From Dokdonella_A sp046347015 (GTDB taxonomy: Bacteria > Pseudomonadota > Gammaproteobacteria > Xanthomonadales > Rhodanobacteraceae): DNA of 64,000 nucleotides. This document shows, piece by piece, positions 42,919-52,409 of this stretch. Below the pieces are notes generated by a model. That model did not search any database, was not told the origin of the DNA, and worked only from the letters and a program-made list of their open reading frames with translations. Where the stretch lies: NCBI GenBank assembly GCA_046347015.1, contig JAXMHA010000006.1, positions 62,001 to 126,000 on the forward strand, written 5' to 3'. Every line of letters starts with the position of its first letter. Position 1 is the first letter of the stretch. Made by a program: the position numbers and the translations under genes.

Positions 42919-45062
42919 TGAGTGGCGCCGGGAAACCCCTGCTGATCGAGATCGGCACCGAGGAGCTGCCGCCGAAGGCGCTGGATGAACTGGCTGCCGC
43001 GCTTGCCAAGGGTGTTGCGGACGGACTGTCGACTCTCGGCATCCAGCACGCGGCGGACGATGCGAGCACGTACTGCTCGCCGCGCCGGCTTGCCGTCTAC
43101 ATCCCCGAAGTCGCCAGCATGCAGCCGGACACGGTCGACGAAGTCTGGGGCCCGCCGGCCAGCGTCGGCCATGATGCGAATGGACAACCGACGAAAGCAT
43201 TGCTCGGTTTCGCGAGGAAGTGCGGTGTCGACGTGACGGACTTGCTGCTGCTTCCGAAGGGTGATGCCGTCTATTTCTGCCATCGCCACGCGCGCCGCGG
43301 TCGACCGCTGGTTGAGTTGCTTCCCGGTGTCGTCGGCGAAGCCTTGAAGGCCCTGCCGATCCCGAGACCGATGCGCTGGGGTGACCACGACTTCGCGTTC
43401 GTGCGCCCGGTGCACTGGCTGGTGATGCTGCACGGCGGGGATGTCGTCGACGGCGAACTCCTCGGCGTGCGTTCCGGTCGCGAAACGCGCGGCCACCGCT
43501 TCCTGCACCCGCAGCCGGTCAGGGTTGCGGATGCGGGTTCGTGGCTTGACGCGCTGCGCGACGCGAAGGTCCTCGCCGATCCGGACGAGCGCCGCCGGCG
43601 GGTCGAAACCGAAGTCGCGCGCGTCGCCCCCAAGGGCCTCGTGCCGCGCCTGTCGCCGGCGCTGCGCGACGAGATCGCGAACCTCACCGAATGGCCCGTC
43701 GCGATCGCGTGTGCGTTCGATCGGGAGTTCCTCGCGGTGCCGGCGGAAGCCTTGGTCATGACGATGGAGGCGAACCAGCGGTTCGTGCCGGTGTTCGATG
43801 CGGACGGCAAGCTGACCGAGCACTTCATCGGCGTCGCCAACATCGACTCGAAGGATCCGACCGAGATCCGCAAGGGCTACGAGCGGGTGATCCGCCCGCG
43901 CTTCGCCGACGCGAAGTTCTTCTTCGACAAGGATCGTGAAACGCCGCTCGCCGGTTTCCGCGACGCGCTGGCGGGCGTCACCTACCAGCAGGCGCTCGGC
44001 AGCGTGGCGGATAAGTGCGCCCGCGTCGCGACGCTGGCGCGTGGAATTGCGGAACACGCGGGAGTCGGCCCGGAGCAGGCTGCGCATGCCGCTGCGCTGT
44101 CGAAGTGCGACCTCGTGACGCGGATGGTCGGCGAGTTTCCTGAGTTGCAGGGCGTCATGGGTCGCCACTACGCGGCGGCGAGTGGCGAAGCGGCCGACAC
44201 CGCCGCCGCACTCGACGAGTACTACATGCCACGCCAGTCCGGAGACCGCATTGCCGAAGGCCCGCTCGCACGGGTCCTCGCGGTGGCCGACCGCATCGAC
44301 ACGCTTGCCGGCATCTTCGCGGTCGGGCAGAAGCCGACCGGCAACAAGGACCCGTTTGCGCTGCGTCGCACCGCGCTCGGCCTTGCGCGGACCCTGATCG
44401 AGGCTCCGCTCCCGCTCGATCTCGACCGACTCATCGCGGCGGCACTCGAGCAGATACCGGACACGGCTTTCGCGGCCGGACAGGCACTCGGCAAGACCGC
44501 GGAAGCAAGGGCTTGCGAACCGCGGGTGCGGCGCGTCGACGTTGCCGCCACATTGCGGGAGTTCATCGTCGAACGCCTGAAAGGGTACTACGCCGATCAG
44601 GGCATCACGATCGAAACCTTCGAAGCGGTGCGCGTGCTCGCGCCTGCCGACCTCACGGATTTCGACCAGCGCCTGCGCGCCGTGGTCGAATTCGCGCAAT
44701 TGCCCGAGGCGCAGGCCCTCGCGGTGGCAAACAAGCGCATCGGCAACATCCTGCGCCAGGCCGGCGGGGCGGGCGGTGACGACGGCGTCGACCCCGCCCT
44801 GCTCGAAGACGGCGCAGAAAGGGAACTCGCTGCCGCGATCGATGCTGCACGCGCGGATGTCGCGCCACGAGCAGCCGGTCGCGACTTTGTCGGCGTGCTG
44901 AAGCGACTGGCCGCGCTTCGCGCGCCGGTCGACCGCTACTTCGATGCCGTGATGGTGATGGCGGACGACCCCGCGCTTCGCCGCAACCGCCTCGCGTTGT
45001 TGCGGCGGTTGCGGGCACTGTTCCTTGGTGTCGCCGACATCGCACAGTTGCCGGCGTCCTGA
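42918..45062 (+). CDS. glyS: Glycine--tRNA ligase beta subunit
   Basis: A 714-residue beta subunit that holds the tRNA-binding parts, including a DALR-like anticodon domain near the C terminus (FDAVMVMADDPALRRNRLALL). The opening LLIEIGTEELPPKAL and TMEANQRFVPVFDADG are typical. The two subunits are made in equal amounts through overlapping stop and start codons. A GTG in frame three bases upstream (inside the glyQ stop region) is a less likely start. Confidence 0.97.
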   Translation: MSGAGKPLLIEIGTEELPPKALDELAAALAKGVADGLSTLGIQHAADDASTYCSPRRLAVYIPEVASMQPDTVDEVWGPPASVGHDANGQPTKALLGFARKCGVDVTDLLLLPKGDAVYFCHRHARRGRPLVELLPGVVGEALKALPIPRPMRWGDHDFAFVRPVHWLVMLHGGDVVDGELLGVRSGRETRGHRFLHPQPVRVADAGSWLDALRDAKVLADPDERRRRVETEVARVAPKGLVPRLSPALRDEIANLTEWPVAIACAFDREFLAVPAEALVMTMEANQRFVPVFDADGKLTEHFIGVANIDSKDPTEIRKGYERVIRPRFADAKFFFDKDRETPLAGFRDALAGVTYQQALGSVADKCARVATLARGIAEHAGVGPEQAAHAAALSKCDLVTRMVGEFPELQGVMGRHYAAASGEAADTAAALDEYYMPRQSGDRIAEGPLARVLAVADRIDTLAGIFAVGQKPTGNKDPFALRRTALGLARTLIEAPLPLDLDRLIAAALEQIPDTAFAAGQALGKTAEARACEPRVRRVDVAATLREFIVERLKGYYADQGITIETFEAVRVLAPADLTDFDQRLRAVVEFAQLPEAQALAVANKRIGNILRQAGGAGGDDGVDPALLEDGAERELAAAIDAARADVAPRAAGRDFVGVLKRLAALRAPVDRYFDAVMVMADDPALRRNRLALLRRLRALFLGVADIAQLPAS

Positions 45063-45208
45063 GCGGCTGCTTCCCGGGTGGCGGCCCGGACGATTTCCGT
45101 CGTTTCGCGCGCGAGCCACAAAGGGCAGCGGCGCGCCTTCGCGGGGCTGGGTCGGTCCAATCCGGTGTACGCTGCGCTGATCGCCCAGTCCGCACCCCGA
45201 GGTCCCGA

Positions 45209-45961
45209 ATGGCCGATTCGACCCGTCTCGCGGTACTGATCGACGCCGACAACGCGCAGCCGGCGGCCATTGAAGGGCTGCTCGCCGAAGTCGCGAATTA
45301 CGGGGTCGCGACGGTCAAGCGTATTTATGGCGACTGGACCGGGCCGCAGCTCAAGGGCTGGAAAGAAGTGCTGCTGACGTATGCGATCCAGCCGATCCAG
45401 CAGTTCCGGTATACGACAGGCAAGAACGCGACCGACTCGGCGCTGATCATCGACGCGATGGACCTGCTGCATGCCGGCAGCCTTGGCGGCTTCTGCATCG
45501 TCTCGAGCGACAGCGACTTCACGCGCCTCGCGGCGCGCGCCCGCGAGGCGGGGCTCGTCGTCTACGGCTTCGGCGAAAAGAAGACACCGGCGCCGTTCGT
45601 GTCCGCGTGCGACAAGTTCATCTATACCGAGATCCTCGCGGCGAAGGAGGGCGAGGCGGCGCCAGTCACGCGCAAGACGACCGCGCAACTGAAGCAGGAC
45701 ACGCGGCTCGTCAACCTGCTGCGCAACGCCGTCGAGGCGTCCTCCGACGACGCCGGCTGGTCATCTCTCGGCACCATCGGCAACACGATCGCGAAGCAGG
45801 CGCCGGAGTTCGATGCGCGCAACTACGGCTTCGCCAAGCTCGGCGAACTGGTCAACGCGGTCGACCTGTTCGACGTCGAACGGCGCAAGGTCGGCGACGG
45901 CGCGACGACCGCGATTTATGTCCGCCGCCGGCACGGCCGGAAATCCGGCGAGAGCCGCTGA
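45209..45961 (+). CDS. NYN-domain ribonuclease-like protein with OST-HTH/LOTUS domain
   Basis: A 250-residue protein. The N-terminal half is a NYN (PIN-like) domain: LAVLIDADNAQ with acidic residues, TDSALIIDAMDLL and CIVSSDSDFTRLA carry the expected metal-binding Asp residues. The C-terminal part (about residues 170-240, TRLVNLLRNAVEAS to AIYVRRR) fits an OST-HTH/LOTUS RNA-binding domain. This NYN plus OST-HTH pairing is common in bacteria and predicted to act on RNA, but the target is unknown. A good GAGG site precedes the ATG. It converges on the aldo/keto reductase gene. Confidence 0.88.
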   Translation: MADSTRLAVLIDADNAQPAAIEGLLAEVANYGVATVKRIYGDWTGPQLKGWKEVLLTYAIQPIQQFRYTTGKNATDSALIIDAMDLLHAGSLGGFCIVSSDSDFTRLAARAREAGLVVYGFGEKKTPAPFVSACDKFIYTEILAAKEGEAAPVTRKTTAQLKQDTRLVNLLRNAVEASSDDAGWSSLGTIGNTIAKQAPEFDARNYGFAKLGELVNAVDLFDVERRKVGDGATTAIYVRRRHGRKSGESR

Positions 45962-45977
45962 GTCGACGGCTCGCCGG

Positions 45978-46949
45978 TCATCGATCGGCGTCATCCAGCG
46001 CGTCGATCGCGGCAAGGTCGGTGGGTGACAGGGTCCAACCGGCTGCGCGGGCATTCAGCGCGACCTGTTCCGGACGCGTCGCACCGGCGATGATGCTCGC
46101 CACCTCGGGCTGCGCGGTCAGCCACGCGAACGCGAGCTCGAGCAGGGAATGGCCGCGCTCCGCGGCGAATCGTTCGAGTACCGCAACTCGGGCGAGCTTC
46201 GCGGTGGTCAGGTAGCGGGCGCCGAGCTTCGGCCAGTGCGCGAAGCGCGCATCGGCTGGAATGGCGGCATCCGCGCGATACTTGCCAGTCAGCAAGCCGC
46301 TCGCGAGCGGGAAGTACGGCAACACGGCAAGTCCGCGTGCGCGAACCAGCGGCAGCAGGTTCCGCTCGATGCCGCGCTCGACGAGGCTCCATTCGTCCTG
46401 ACAGACGATGAATGCCGGAAGGTTCCCGCTGGCGGCGGCGTCGAGCGCAGAAGCCAGCTCCTCGGCATTGAAATTCGAGCTGCCGATGTGCCGCACCTTG
46501 CCGGCGCGGATCAGGTCTTCGAGGGCGCGCAGCGTCTCGTCGATCGGCACCCCGGGATCGGGCTCGTGCATCTGGTACAGGTCGATCCAGTCGGTGCCTA
46601 GCCGTCGCAGGCTTGCTTCGGCAGCGGCGGTCACGTAGGCGCGCGCACCGCCCCGCAGTGTCCGGGCGTCGTCCATCGGCTTGCCGAACTTGGTCGCGAT
46701 GACGACATCCTTGCGGCGTGGACCGAGCGCCGCGCCGAGCAGGCGTTCGGATTCCCCTTTCGGCTCGCCGTAGACGTCGGCCGTGTCGAACAGCGTGATG
46801 CCATGCGCAAGCGCCGCATCGACGACGGTCCGCGTTGGCGCCGCGTCGATGCGGGCGCCGAAGTTGTTGCAGCCGAGTCCGATCAGTGACACCGCAGGAC
46901 CATCGCGGCCAAGTCGCCGCGTCGGCATCCCTCCAACCGGAGGGTTCAC
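45978..46949 (-). CDS. Aldo/keto reductase
   Basis: A 323-residue (alpha/beta)8 NADPH-dependent oxidoreductase: ITLFDTADVYG with the catalytic Asp/Tyr, a KFGKP Lys, QMHEPDP with the His, IGSSNFNAEEL and a C-terminal IIAGATRPEQV cofactor loop. The substrate is unknown. It is the last gene of the kynurenine/aminomuconate cluster, with its GTG overlapping the kynU stop (GTGA). An in-frame ATG at 46928 lies right behind a GGAGGG and may be the true start. A role in the same pathway is possible but unproven. Confidence 0.87.
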   Translation of the reverse strand: MNPPVGGMPTRRLGRDGPAVSLIGLGCNNFGARIDAAPTRTVVDAALAHGITLFDTADVYGEPKGESERLLGAALGPRRKDVVIATKFGKPMDDARTLRGGARAYVTAAAEASLRRLGTDWIDLYQMHEPDPGVPIDETLRALEDLIRAGKVRHIGSSNFNAEELASALDAAASGNLPAFIVCQDEWSLVERGIERNLLPLVRARGLAVLPYFPLASGLLTGKYRADAAIPADARFAHWPKLGARYLTTAKLARVAVLERFAAERGHSLLELAFAWLTAQPEVASIIAGATRPEQVALNARAAGWTLSPTDLAAIDALDDADR

Positions 46950-48217
46950 TGCGACGATTTCCAGTCGCGCACCGAGTCGACGAAGCGCAGGCAGTCCGCG
47001 AAGCGGTTGTAGAGCGGCACCGGGGCCGCGCGGATCACGTCGGGTTCACGCCAGTCGGTGACGATGCCGTGCCGCTGCAGGTGCTCGAACAGCCGGCGGC
47101 CGGCGTCACGCGGCCCCTTCACGCGAAGCGAGAGCTGGCAGCCGCGGCGCTCGGGTTCGCGCGGCGTCACGATCTCGACCACGTCGTCGAGCGAGGCATG
47201 GATCAGGCGTTCGAAGTAGCCGGTCAACGCCCTGGACTTCCGCCGCAGCGCGTCCATCCCGGCGCGCTGGAACAGTTCGAGCGACACGCGCAACGGGGCC
47301 AGTGCGAGGATCGGGGGATTGGAAAGTTGCCAGCCATCGGCGCCCGCCGTCGGGACAAACTCCGGACCCATGCCGAAGCGGGAACCCGGGTCGTGCCCCC
47401 ACCAGCCGGCGAAGCGGGGCAGGTCGGCCCGCGCGTGGCGCTCATGCACGAAGCAGCCGGCGACCGCGCCGGGGCCGGCGTTGAGGTACTTGTAGCTGCA
47501 CCACACCGCGAAGTCGCAGCCGGAGTCGTGCAGGCGAAGGCCGAGGTTGCCGGCGGCGTGCGCGAGGTCGAAGCCGACCCGGCAGCCACGTGCGTGGGCG
47601 GCCTCGGTGATCGTCGCGAGGTCGAACGCCTGCCCGGTCCGGTACTGCACGCCCGGCCACAGCACCAGCGCGATCCGCTCGCCGTCGGTTTCGATCGCGC
47701 GCAGCACCGATTCCGGCGACAGCGCGCCGGACGGCTCGTCGGGTTCGAGTTCGATCAACTCGGCCGCGGGGTCGTAGCCATGGAAAGCGATCTGCGACGC
47801 CACCGCATAGCGGTCGGACGGGAACGCGCCAGCCTCGATCAGGATTGCGGCGCGTCCCGGCTGCGGCCGGTAGAAGCTCGCCATCATCAGGTGCAGGTTC
47901 GCCGTCAGCGAATTCATCGCGACGACCTCGCCGGGGTGCGCGCCGACCACTTCGGCCAGCCCGTCACGGACGAATTCGTGATACGCCATCCACGGGTGGC
48001 GGCCGTGGAAGTGCGCGTCGACCGCCATGGCTGCCCAGTCGTCGAGTTCCTCGCCGATCGCCTGCCGCACTCCCAGTGGTTCGAGGCCCAGCGAATTGCC
48101 GCAGAAGTAGGCCTGCTCGGAACCGTCGGCGCCGTGGGGGATCAGGAACTCCTCGCGCAGCGGCGCCAACGCGTCGGCGGCGTCAAGGGCGTTCGCGTGC
48201 GCGGCGACATCGTTCAT
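46946..48217 (-). CDS. kynU: Kynureninase
   Basis: A 423-residue PLP enzyme that cleaves kynurenine or 3-hydroxykynurenine to anthranilate or 3-hydroxyanthranilate and alanine. Landmarks: YFCGNSLGLEPL, HPWMAYHEF, AMNSLTANLHLMMASFY, FDLAHAAGNL and the PLP-Lys site CSYKYLNAGPGAVAG. The start at 48217 overlaps the upstream gene by four bases (ATGA), which agrees with a tight operon. Its product feeds the aminomuconate branch encoded just upstream through 3-hydroxyanthranilate (the dioxygenase for that step is not in the window). Confidence 0.95.
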   Translation of the reverse strand: MNDVAAHANALDAADALAPLREEFLIPHGADGSEQAYFCGNSLGLEPLGVRQAIGEELDDWAAMAVDAHFHGRHPWMAYHEFVRDGLAEVVGAHPGEVVAMNSLTANLHLMMASFYRPQPGRAAILIEAGAFPSDRYAVASQIAFHGYDPAAELIELEPDEPSGALSPESVLRAIETDGERIALVLWPGVQYRTGQAFDLATITEAAHARGCRVGFDLAHAAGNLGLRLHDSGCDFAVWCSYKYLNAGPGAVAGCFVHERHARADLPRFAGWWGHDPGSRFGMGPEFVPTAGADGWQLSNPPILALAPLRVSLELFQRAGMDALRRKSRALTGYFERLIHASLDDVVEIVTPREPERRGCQLSLRVKGPRDAGRRLFEHLQRHGIVTDWREPDVIRAAPVPLYNRFADCLRFVDSVRDWKSSQ

Positions 48218-48759
48218 GGTGCCGGCGCGCCGGATTTCAGCGACTCGAAGACACCAGCGCAGGCCCGGTCGAACGCGGCGTTCCACTCCGCCGAATTCGC
48301 CGCGATTTCCGGGCGCTGGCAGCGCACCTGCACCGCGATGTTGCCAGTCAGGAAGTAGCGGTCGGCGACGCTGTAGCGGACCTTGCCGCGCAGCGTCGTG
48401 TAGCGGCTGACCGACGGATCGGATGAAGCGGCGGTGTCCCGGGTGTAGCCCGGCTGCTGCTTGGCGCGCTCGAGCTCGTCCTGCACCGCGCCGGCGAACG
48501 CCGAGGGCGCCGCGAGGGCGCGCGTCTTGACCGTCACCGTCGCGGTAGTGTCCGAACCGCCGGAGCCGGGATCGGGCACCGAATACGCGATGGCTTGCGG
48601 ATCGCCGTCGGTCTTTTCCATGACCGCGGTCCAGTCGGCCGGAACACTGAAGTGGACCTTGCCGTCATTCAGGGTGCGGCTGGTCGGCGAGCCTTGGGCT
48701 TGCGCGACCAACGGTGCCAGCAACAGTACGAGAGCAATGGCAACGGACAGGGATTTCAT
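48214..48759 (-). CDS. Periplasmic hypothetical protein in the kynurenine cluster
   Basis: A 181-residue protein with a signal peptide (KSLSVAIALVLLLAPLVAQA) and a small beta-rich domain (DGKVHFSVPADWTAVMEK at the start, FAGAVQDELERAKQQ, CQRPEIAANSAEWNAAFDRAC). The opening resembles lipid- or ligand-binding periplasmic proteins that begin with a VPADWT-type strand, but I recognise no family. It sits between the decarboxylase and kynU genes with a 4-bp gap on one side and a 4-bp overlap on the other, so it is co-expressed. A link to uptake or tolerance of aromatic compounds is only a guess. Confidence 0.7.
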   Translation of the reverse strand: MKSLSVAIALVLLLAPLVAQAQGSPTSRTLNDGKVHFSVPADWTAVMEKTDGDPQAIAYSVPDPGSGGSDTTATVTVKTRALAAPSAFAGAVQDELERAKQQPGYTRDTAASSDPSVSRYTTLRGKVRYSVADRYFLTGNIAVQVRCQRPEIAANSAEWNAAFDRACAGVFESLKSGAPAP

Positions 48760-48763
48760 CGGT

Positions 48764-49783
48764 TCACGCCTCTGCATTCGCGAAACGCTGGATCGGCAGG
48801 CCGAGCCACGCCAATGCGCTGCCGTGGAACAGGCGCGCTTGCGCAGCGGGATCGAGACCGAGTCCGGAGATGCCGCTGCCCGGTTCCTGCTCGCCGAGAG
48901 GGAACGGGTAATCGGTGCCGAGCATCACCGCGTCAATACCCGCGACGTCGATGAGGTACCGGAGTGCCGCAACGTCGTGTACGCACGAGTCGAAGTACAG
49001 CCGCCCGAAATATTCGCGCGGGTTGCGGGCGTTGTCGGTTGCGACGAGGTCGGGCCGCATCCGGAAACCATGCTCGATGCGTCCGATCGTGAACGGGAAC
49101 GAGCCGCCGCCGTGCGCGAAGCAGACCTTGAGCTTCGGCAGCCGTTCGAGCACGCCGCCGAATATCAGGCAGCAGGCCGCGCGCGACTGTTCGGCGGGCA
49201 TGCCGACCAGCCATGGCAGCCAGTATTTCGGCATCGTGTCGCGGCCCATCATGTCCCAGGGGTGCACCAGCACCGCGGCGCCGAGGTCGGCGGCCGCCTC
49301 GAAGAACGGGAACAGTTCGGGCGCGTCGAGGTTCCAGTCGTTGACGTGCGAGCCGATCTGCACGCCCGACAACCCGAGCTGGTCGATGCAACGCTCGAGC
49401 TCCTGCACGGCGAGCGTCGGCGACTGCAGCGGTACCGTGCCGATGCCGGCGTAGTGCCGCGGATGAACCCGGCACACTTCGGCCATGTGGTCGTTCAGCA
49501 CGTGGTGCAGTTCCAGCGCCTGGTTCGGCCGCGCCCAATACGAGAACATCACCGGCACGGTCGACACCACCTGGGCCGCGACGCCGAACTTCGCGTACTC
49601 GGCGATCCGGACGTCGGCGTCGAACGCGTTGGCCCAGACTTCGCGGAAGAATCGGCCATCCTTGTAGATGCGATGGCGGCCCTCGGTCTTGACCATGACC
49701 GGGAAGCGGTCGTCGCCGTACTTGCGGGCGAGGTCCGGCCATTCCGGCGGCAAGATGTGGGCGTGGACGTCGATCTTCAGCAC
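48764..49783 (-). CDS. 2-amino-3-carboxymuconate-6-semialdehyde decarboxylase (ACMSD)
   Basis: A 339-residue amidohydrolase-superfamily enzyme. It removes CO2 from the ring-cleavage product of 3-hydroxyanthranilate to give 2-aminomuconate 6-semialdehyde, steering flux away from quinolinate and NAD. The zinc residues H7 and H9 lie in DVHAHILPPEWPDL; also STVPVMFSYWA, VHPWDM, KYWLPWLVGMPAE, CFAHGGGSFPFTIGRIEHGF and LGTDYPFPLGE. The last few closely follow the known ACMSD pattern from bacteria and vertebrates. It lies in the same leftward run as the dehydrogenase, RidA-like deaminase and kynU. Confidence 0.95.
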   Translation of the reverse strand: MLKIDVHAHILPPEWPDLARKYGDDRFPVMVKTEGRHRIYKDGRFFREVWANAFDADVRIAEYAKFGVAAQVVSTVPVMFSYWARPNQALELHHVLNDHMAEVCRVHPRHYAGIGTVPLQSPTLAVQELERCIDQLGLSGVQIGSHVNDWNLDAPELFPFFEAAADLGAAVLVHPWDMMGRDTMPKYWLPWLVGMPAEQSRAACCLIFGGVLERLPKLKVCFAHGGGSFPFTIGRIEHGFRMRPDLVATDNARNPREYFGRLYFDSCVHDVAALRYLIDVAGIDAVMLGTDYPFPLGEQEPGSGISGLGLDPAAQARLFHGSALAWLGLPIQRFANAEA

Positions 49784-49792
49784 GGGCCGAGT

Positions 49793-51937
49793 TTAACCGC
49801 TCGGGACCGCGCTCGTCGCTGCAACGGGCTCCGGTTGCGCGCTGCCCGCGAGGTCGGACAGCGTGTCGAGGGCGTCGGTGAAGCGATCGGCGGCATCGGC
49901 GATCGCCGCTGCGGCGACGTGCTTCGCCGGCGTGTCCGCCCAGCCGTCCAGCACGTCGCGCAGCTTGCGCTCGGCATGACGGAGGTCGGGCGTGGCGGCC
50001 GTCGGGCGACCGTCACGCAGGGCGCCAGCGATGTCTTCGAAACGTCCGGCGGCGAGCCCGGCGAACGCCTGCGCCTGCGGCGGCAACACGAGCCGCGGGC
50101 TGTCCTGTGCGGCTGCTTCGAGCGCCATGCCGGCGCGCACGCAGCGGTTTGCGTTCGCGAACACGCCTTCGGCCAGAGCGACGAGGGTGGGATCGCTGCG
50201 CGGTTCATCACGCAGGCGGTCGAGCGACGCCTGCGCGTTGCAGCGCGTGCTCCGTGTCTCGCGCCGCGCGGTCGCCAGCGCCGCGCCGTCGAGCGGCCAC
50301 GACTCCGGTACCAGCCCCGCGAAGTAGCGGCCGTACGCCGCGATCATGTCGGCGAGCGCGGTACGCGCGCGTCCGCGTTCCCAGGTCGGCCACAACGCAT
50401 ACGCTGCCAGCGCGAGTGCGCTGCCGAGCGCCGTGCCGATTCCGCGCGCCGACATCGATTCCGCCGGCGAGACGCCTGCCAGCGACAACAACACGACGAT
50501 CGCGGCCGTCAACATCATGACGGCGACGCCGTAGTTCATCGTCGCGAGCAGGCGGAAGGCGAAGCACAGCAGCGCGAGCAACGCGATCTTCTCGTAGTCC
50601 GAACCGAACGCGTAGTGGACCAGCAGCGTCGCGACGACCAGACCCGCGAGCGTGCCGGCCACGCGCAGCAGCCCAACCCGGAACGTCGACGCGAAATCGG
50701 GCCGCAGCACGATCGCGACGGTCATCGGAAACCAGTAGCCATGCGGCAACGCGAACGAACGCTCGATCGCGCTCGCGAGCGCGAGGGCCACCGCGCAACG
50801 CAGCGCGTGGCGGCACGCCGCCGACTGCAATGACAGGTTGCTGCGCAGCACCGCCAACACGTTGCCGGAGCGCAGCTCCCGGGGCAGCACGGCTTCACGC
50901 TCGGCGGCCCGCAACTCGCCCCGGCTGCCGGCGAATTCGGCATTGCGGACGATGGCGCGCAACTTGCCGGCGATGCCTTCGCCGCGGGCACGCACAAGCA
51001 CCAGGGCTCCCTCCTCGCGCCCGGCATCGGCCGTCGTCGATGGCCGTGGCAGGCGCGCCAGGGCGGCCGCCACGTCCGCCAGCGCAGTGGCCGCATCCGG
51101 CGGGCGTGCGTCGTCGAGGGCCGCGGCAGTCGAGTCGAGTACCTTGGCGGCGGCTTGCCGCAAGTGGCCCACGGCGTCCGCCGTGGAGACGGTCGCGGGG
51201 TCGGTGCGCAGCCCGTTCTCGAGGTCGGCGAGCGCCAGGACTTCGCGCCGCAACCGTTCGGCGAGTTCCGCCAGGATGCGGAACGTCTGCACCGCGACGC
51301 CACGGGCGCGATGGCGGCCATGCAGGATCCGCTCGGTATCGAGCAGCATCTGGGTCGACGGCGGCGGCTGCGCGGTATCGCCCGGCGCGGCGCGGGTGAT
51401 CGTGGCGAGTTGGCGCATCAGGTTCGCGATGGCTTCGCGTTCGGGGCGGTAGCGCTGCAGTGGCCACGCCGCCACCGCGAACGCGGTCTGCAACAGTCCT
51501 CCCGCAAATATCGCCGCGGCGGGACCGAGCGCACCTGGCTCCGCGGACGGATCGGCACTGGTGACGACCAGCACGATCATCGCGATCATGCCTCCGCGCG
51601 CGGCGTCAGGTCCGAGCGCGACCAGCAGCCCGCCGGCAAATCCCCAGACCAGTGCCGCGGCGACCACTGCCGCCGAATGCCCGCCGATGCTGTAGCCGAC
51701 CCACGCCGACAGCGCGGCGCCGAATGCACTCAGCAACATCCGCTGGACCCGCAGGCGGTAGGGACCCGGCTGGTCCGTGAACATCGTGTTGAGCGCGCCG
51801 ACCGCGATGCCGAGTCCGAGCAGTTCGTGTCCGCAAGCGGTTCCGGCGGCAAGCGGCAGCGCCACCGCGAGCGTGTTGCGCAGCGCGACGCGGAAGGGGA
51901 CGTCGCGCGGTTTGAATTGCAGCAGGGCGTTCAGCAT
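49793..51937 (-). CDS. FUSC family inner-membrane protein (AaeB/YccS-like)
   Basis: A 714-residue protein with two blocks of hydrophobic helices (about residues 20-165 and 375-500), each followed by a helical soluble region. This two-block layout is that of fusaric acid resistance (FUSC) proteins such as AaeB and YccS. Examples of family sequence: PHGYWFPMTVAIVLRPDF and ATMNYGVAVMMLTAAIVVLL. In AaeB the protein exports aromatic carboxylic acids. In this cluster it could remove excess anthranilate, 3-hydroxyanthranilate or picolinate, but that is inference from position. Small gaps (9 and 37 bp) to both neighbours indicate a shared message. Confidence 0.85.
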   Translation of the reverse strand: MLNALLQFKPRDVPFRVALRNTLAVALPLAAGTACGHELLGLGIAVGALNTMFTDQPGPYRLRVQRMLLSAFGAALSAWVGYSIGGHSAAVVAAALVWGFAGGLLVALGPDAARGGMIAMIVLVVTSADPSAEPGALGPAAAIFAGGLLQTAFAVAAWPLQRYRPEREAIANLMRQLATITRAAPGDTAQPPPSTQMLLDTERILHGRHRARGVAVQTFRILAELAERLRREVLALADLENGLRTDPATVSTADAVGHLRQAAAKVLDSTAAALDDARPPDAATALADVAAALARLPRPSTTADAGREEGALVLVRARGEGIAGKLRAIVRNAEFAGSRGELRAAEREAVLPRELRSGNVLAVLRSNLSLQSAACRHALRCAVALALASAIERSFALPHGYWFPMTVAIVLRPDFASTFRVGLLRVAGTLAGLVVATLLVHYAFGSDYEKIALLALLCFAFRLLATMNYGVAVMMLTAAIVVLLSLAGVSPAESMSARGIGTALGSALALAAYALWPTWERGRARTALADMIAAYGRYFAGLVPESWPLDGAALATARRETRSTRCNAQASLDRLRDEPRSDPTLVALAEGVFANANRCVRAGMALEAAAQDSPRLVLPPQAQAFAGLAAGRFEDIAGALRDGRPTAATPDLRHAERKLRDVLDGWADTPAKHVAAAAIADAADRFTDALDTLSDLAGSAQPEPVAATSAVPSG

Positions 51938-51974
51938 CGCCCGGGGTGCGCCGCCGGGAGATTCCGCTCCATCG

Positions 51975-52409
51975 TCATCTGGGTCGCGGCACGACGCGGG
52001 CGATGCATTTCAGCTCGATCGCGATCGCCGTCGGCAACGCGGTGATGCCGAGCGTCGTCCGGCAGGGCGCAGTGGCCGGATCGGGAAACTGCGCGGCCCA
52101 GGCACGGTTGTACGCCGCGAAGTCGCGCGTGATGTCGGTGAGGAACACCGTCACGTCGACCAGGTCGCACCAATGCGCGCCACAGGCGGCCAGGACGGTG
52201 CGGGCGTTCGCGAAAACCTGGCGGCACTGCGCCTCAATGTCGCATGCGACGAGCCGCCCCGAGGCGTCGACGACGTTGCCGGGCACCTCGTTGCTGCCGG
52301 GCACGCGCGGTCCGATGCCCGACAGGAACAGCAGGTCGCCGGCGCGACGCGCATGTGGGTACGCGCCGACCGGCACCGGTGCATCGGCGGTCCGGATCGA
52401 GTCGTTCAT
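51975..52409 (-). CDS. RidA/YjgF-family protein, probable 2-aminomuconate deaminase
   Basis: A 144-residue YjgF/RidA fold protein (GDLLFLSGIGPRVPGS, then FANARTVLAACG, DVTVFLTDITRDFAAYN and CRTTLGITALP with the family Arg). Some RidA-family members in this pathway remove the amino group of 2-aminomuconate to give 4-oxalocrotonate. The genes on both sides of the pathway, the ALDH and ACMSD, support this role here. The start overlaps the stop of the upstream gene (ATGA). A generic imine deaminase role cannot be ruled out. Confidence 0.8.
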   Translation of the reverse strand: MNDSIRTADAPVPVGAYPHARRAGDLLFLSGIGPRVPGSNEVPGNVVDASGRLVACDIEAQCRQVFANARTVLAACGAHWCDLVDVTVFLTDITRDFAAYNRAWAAQFPDPATAPCRTTLGITALPTAIAIELKCIARVVPRPR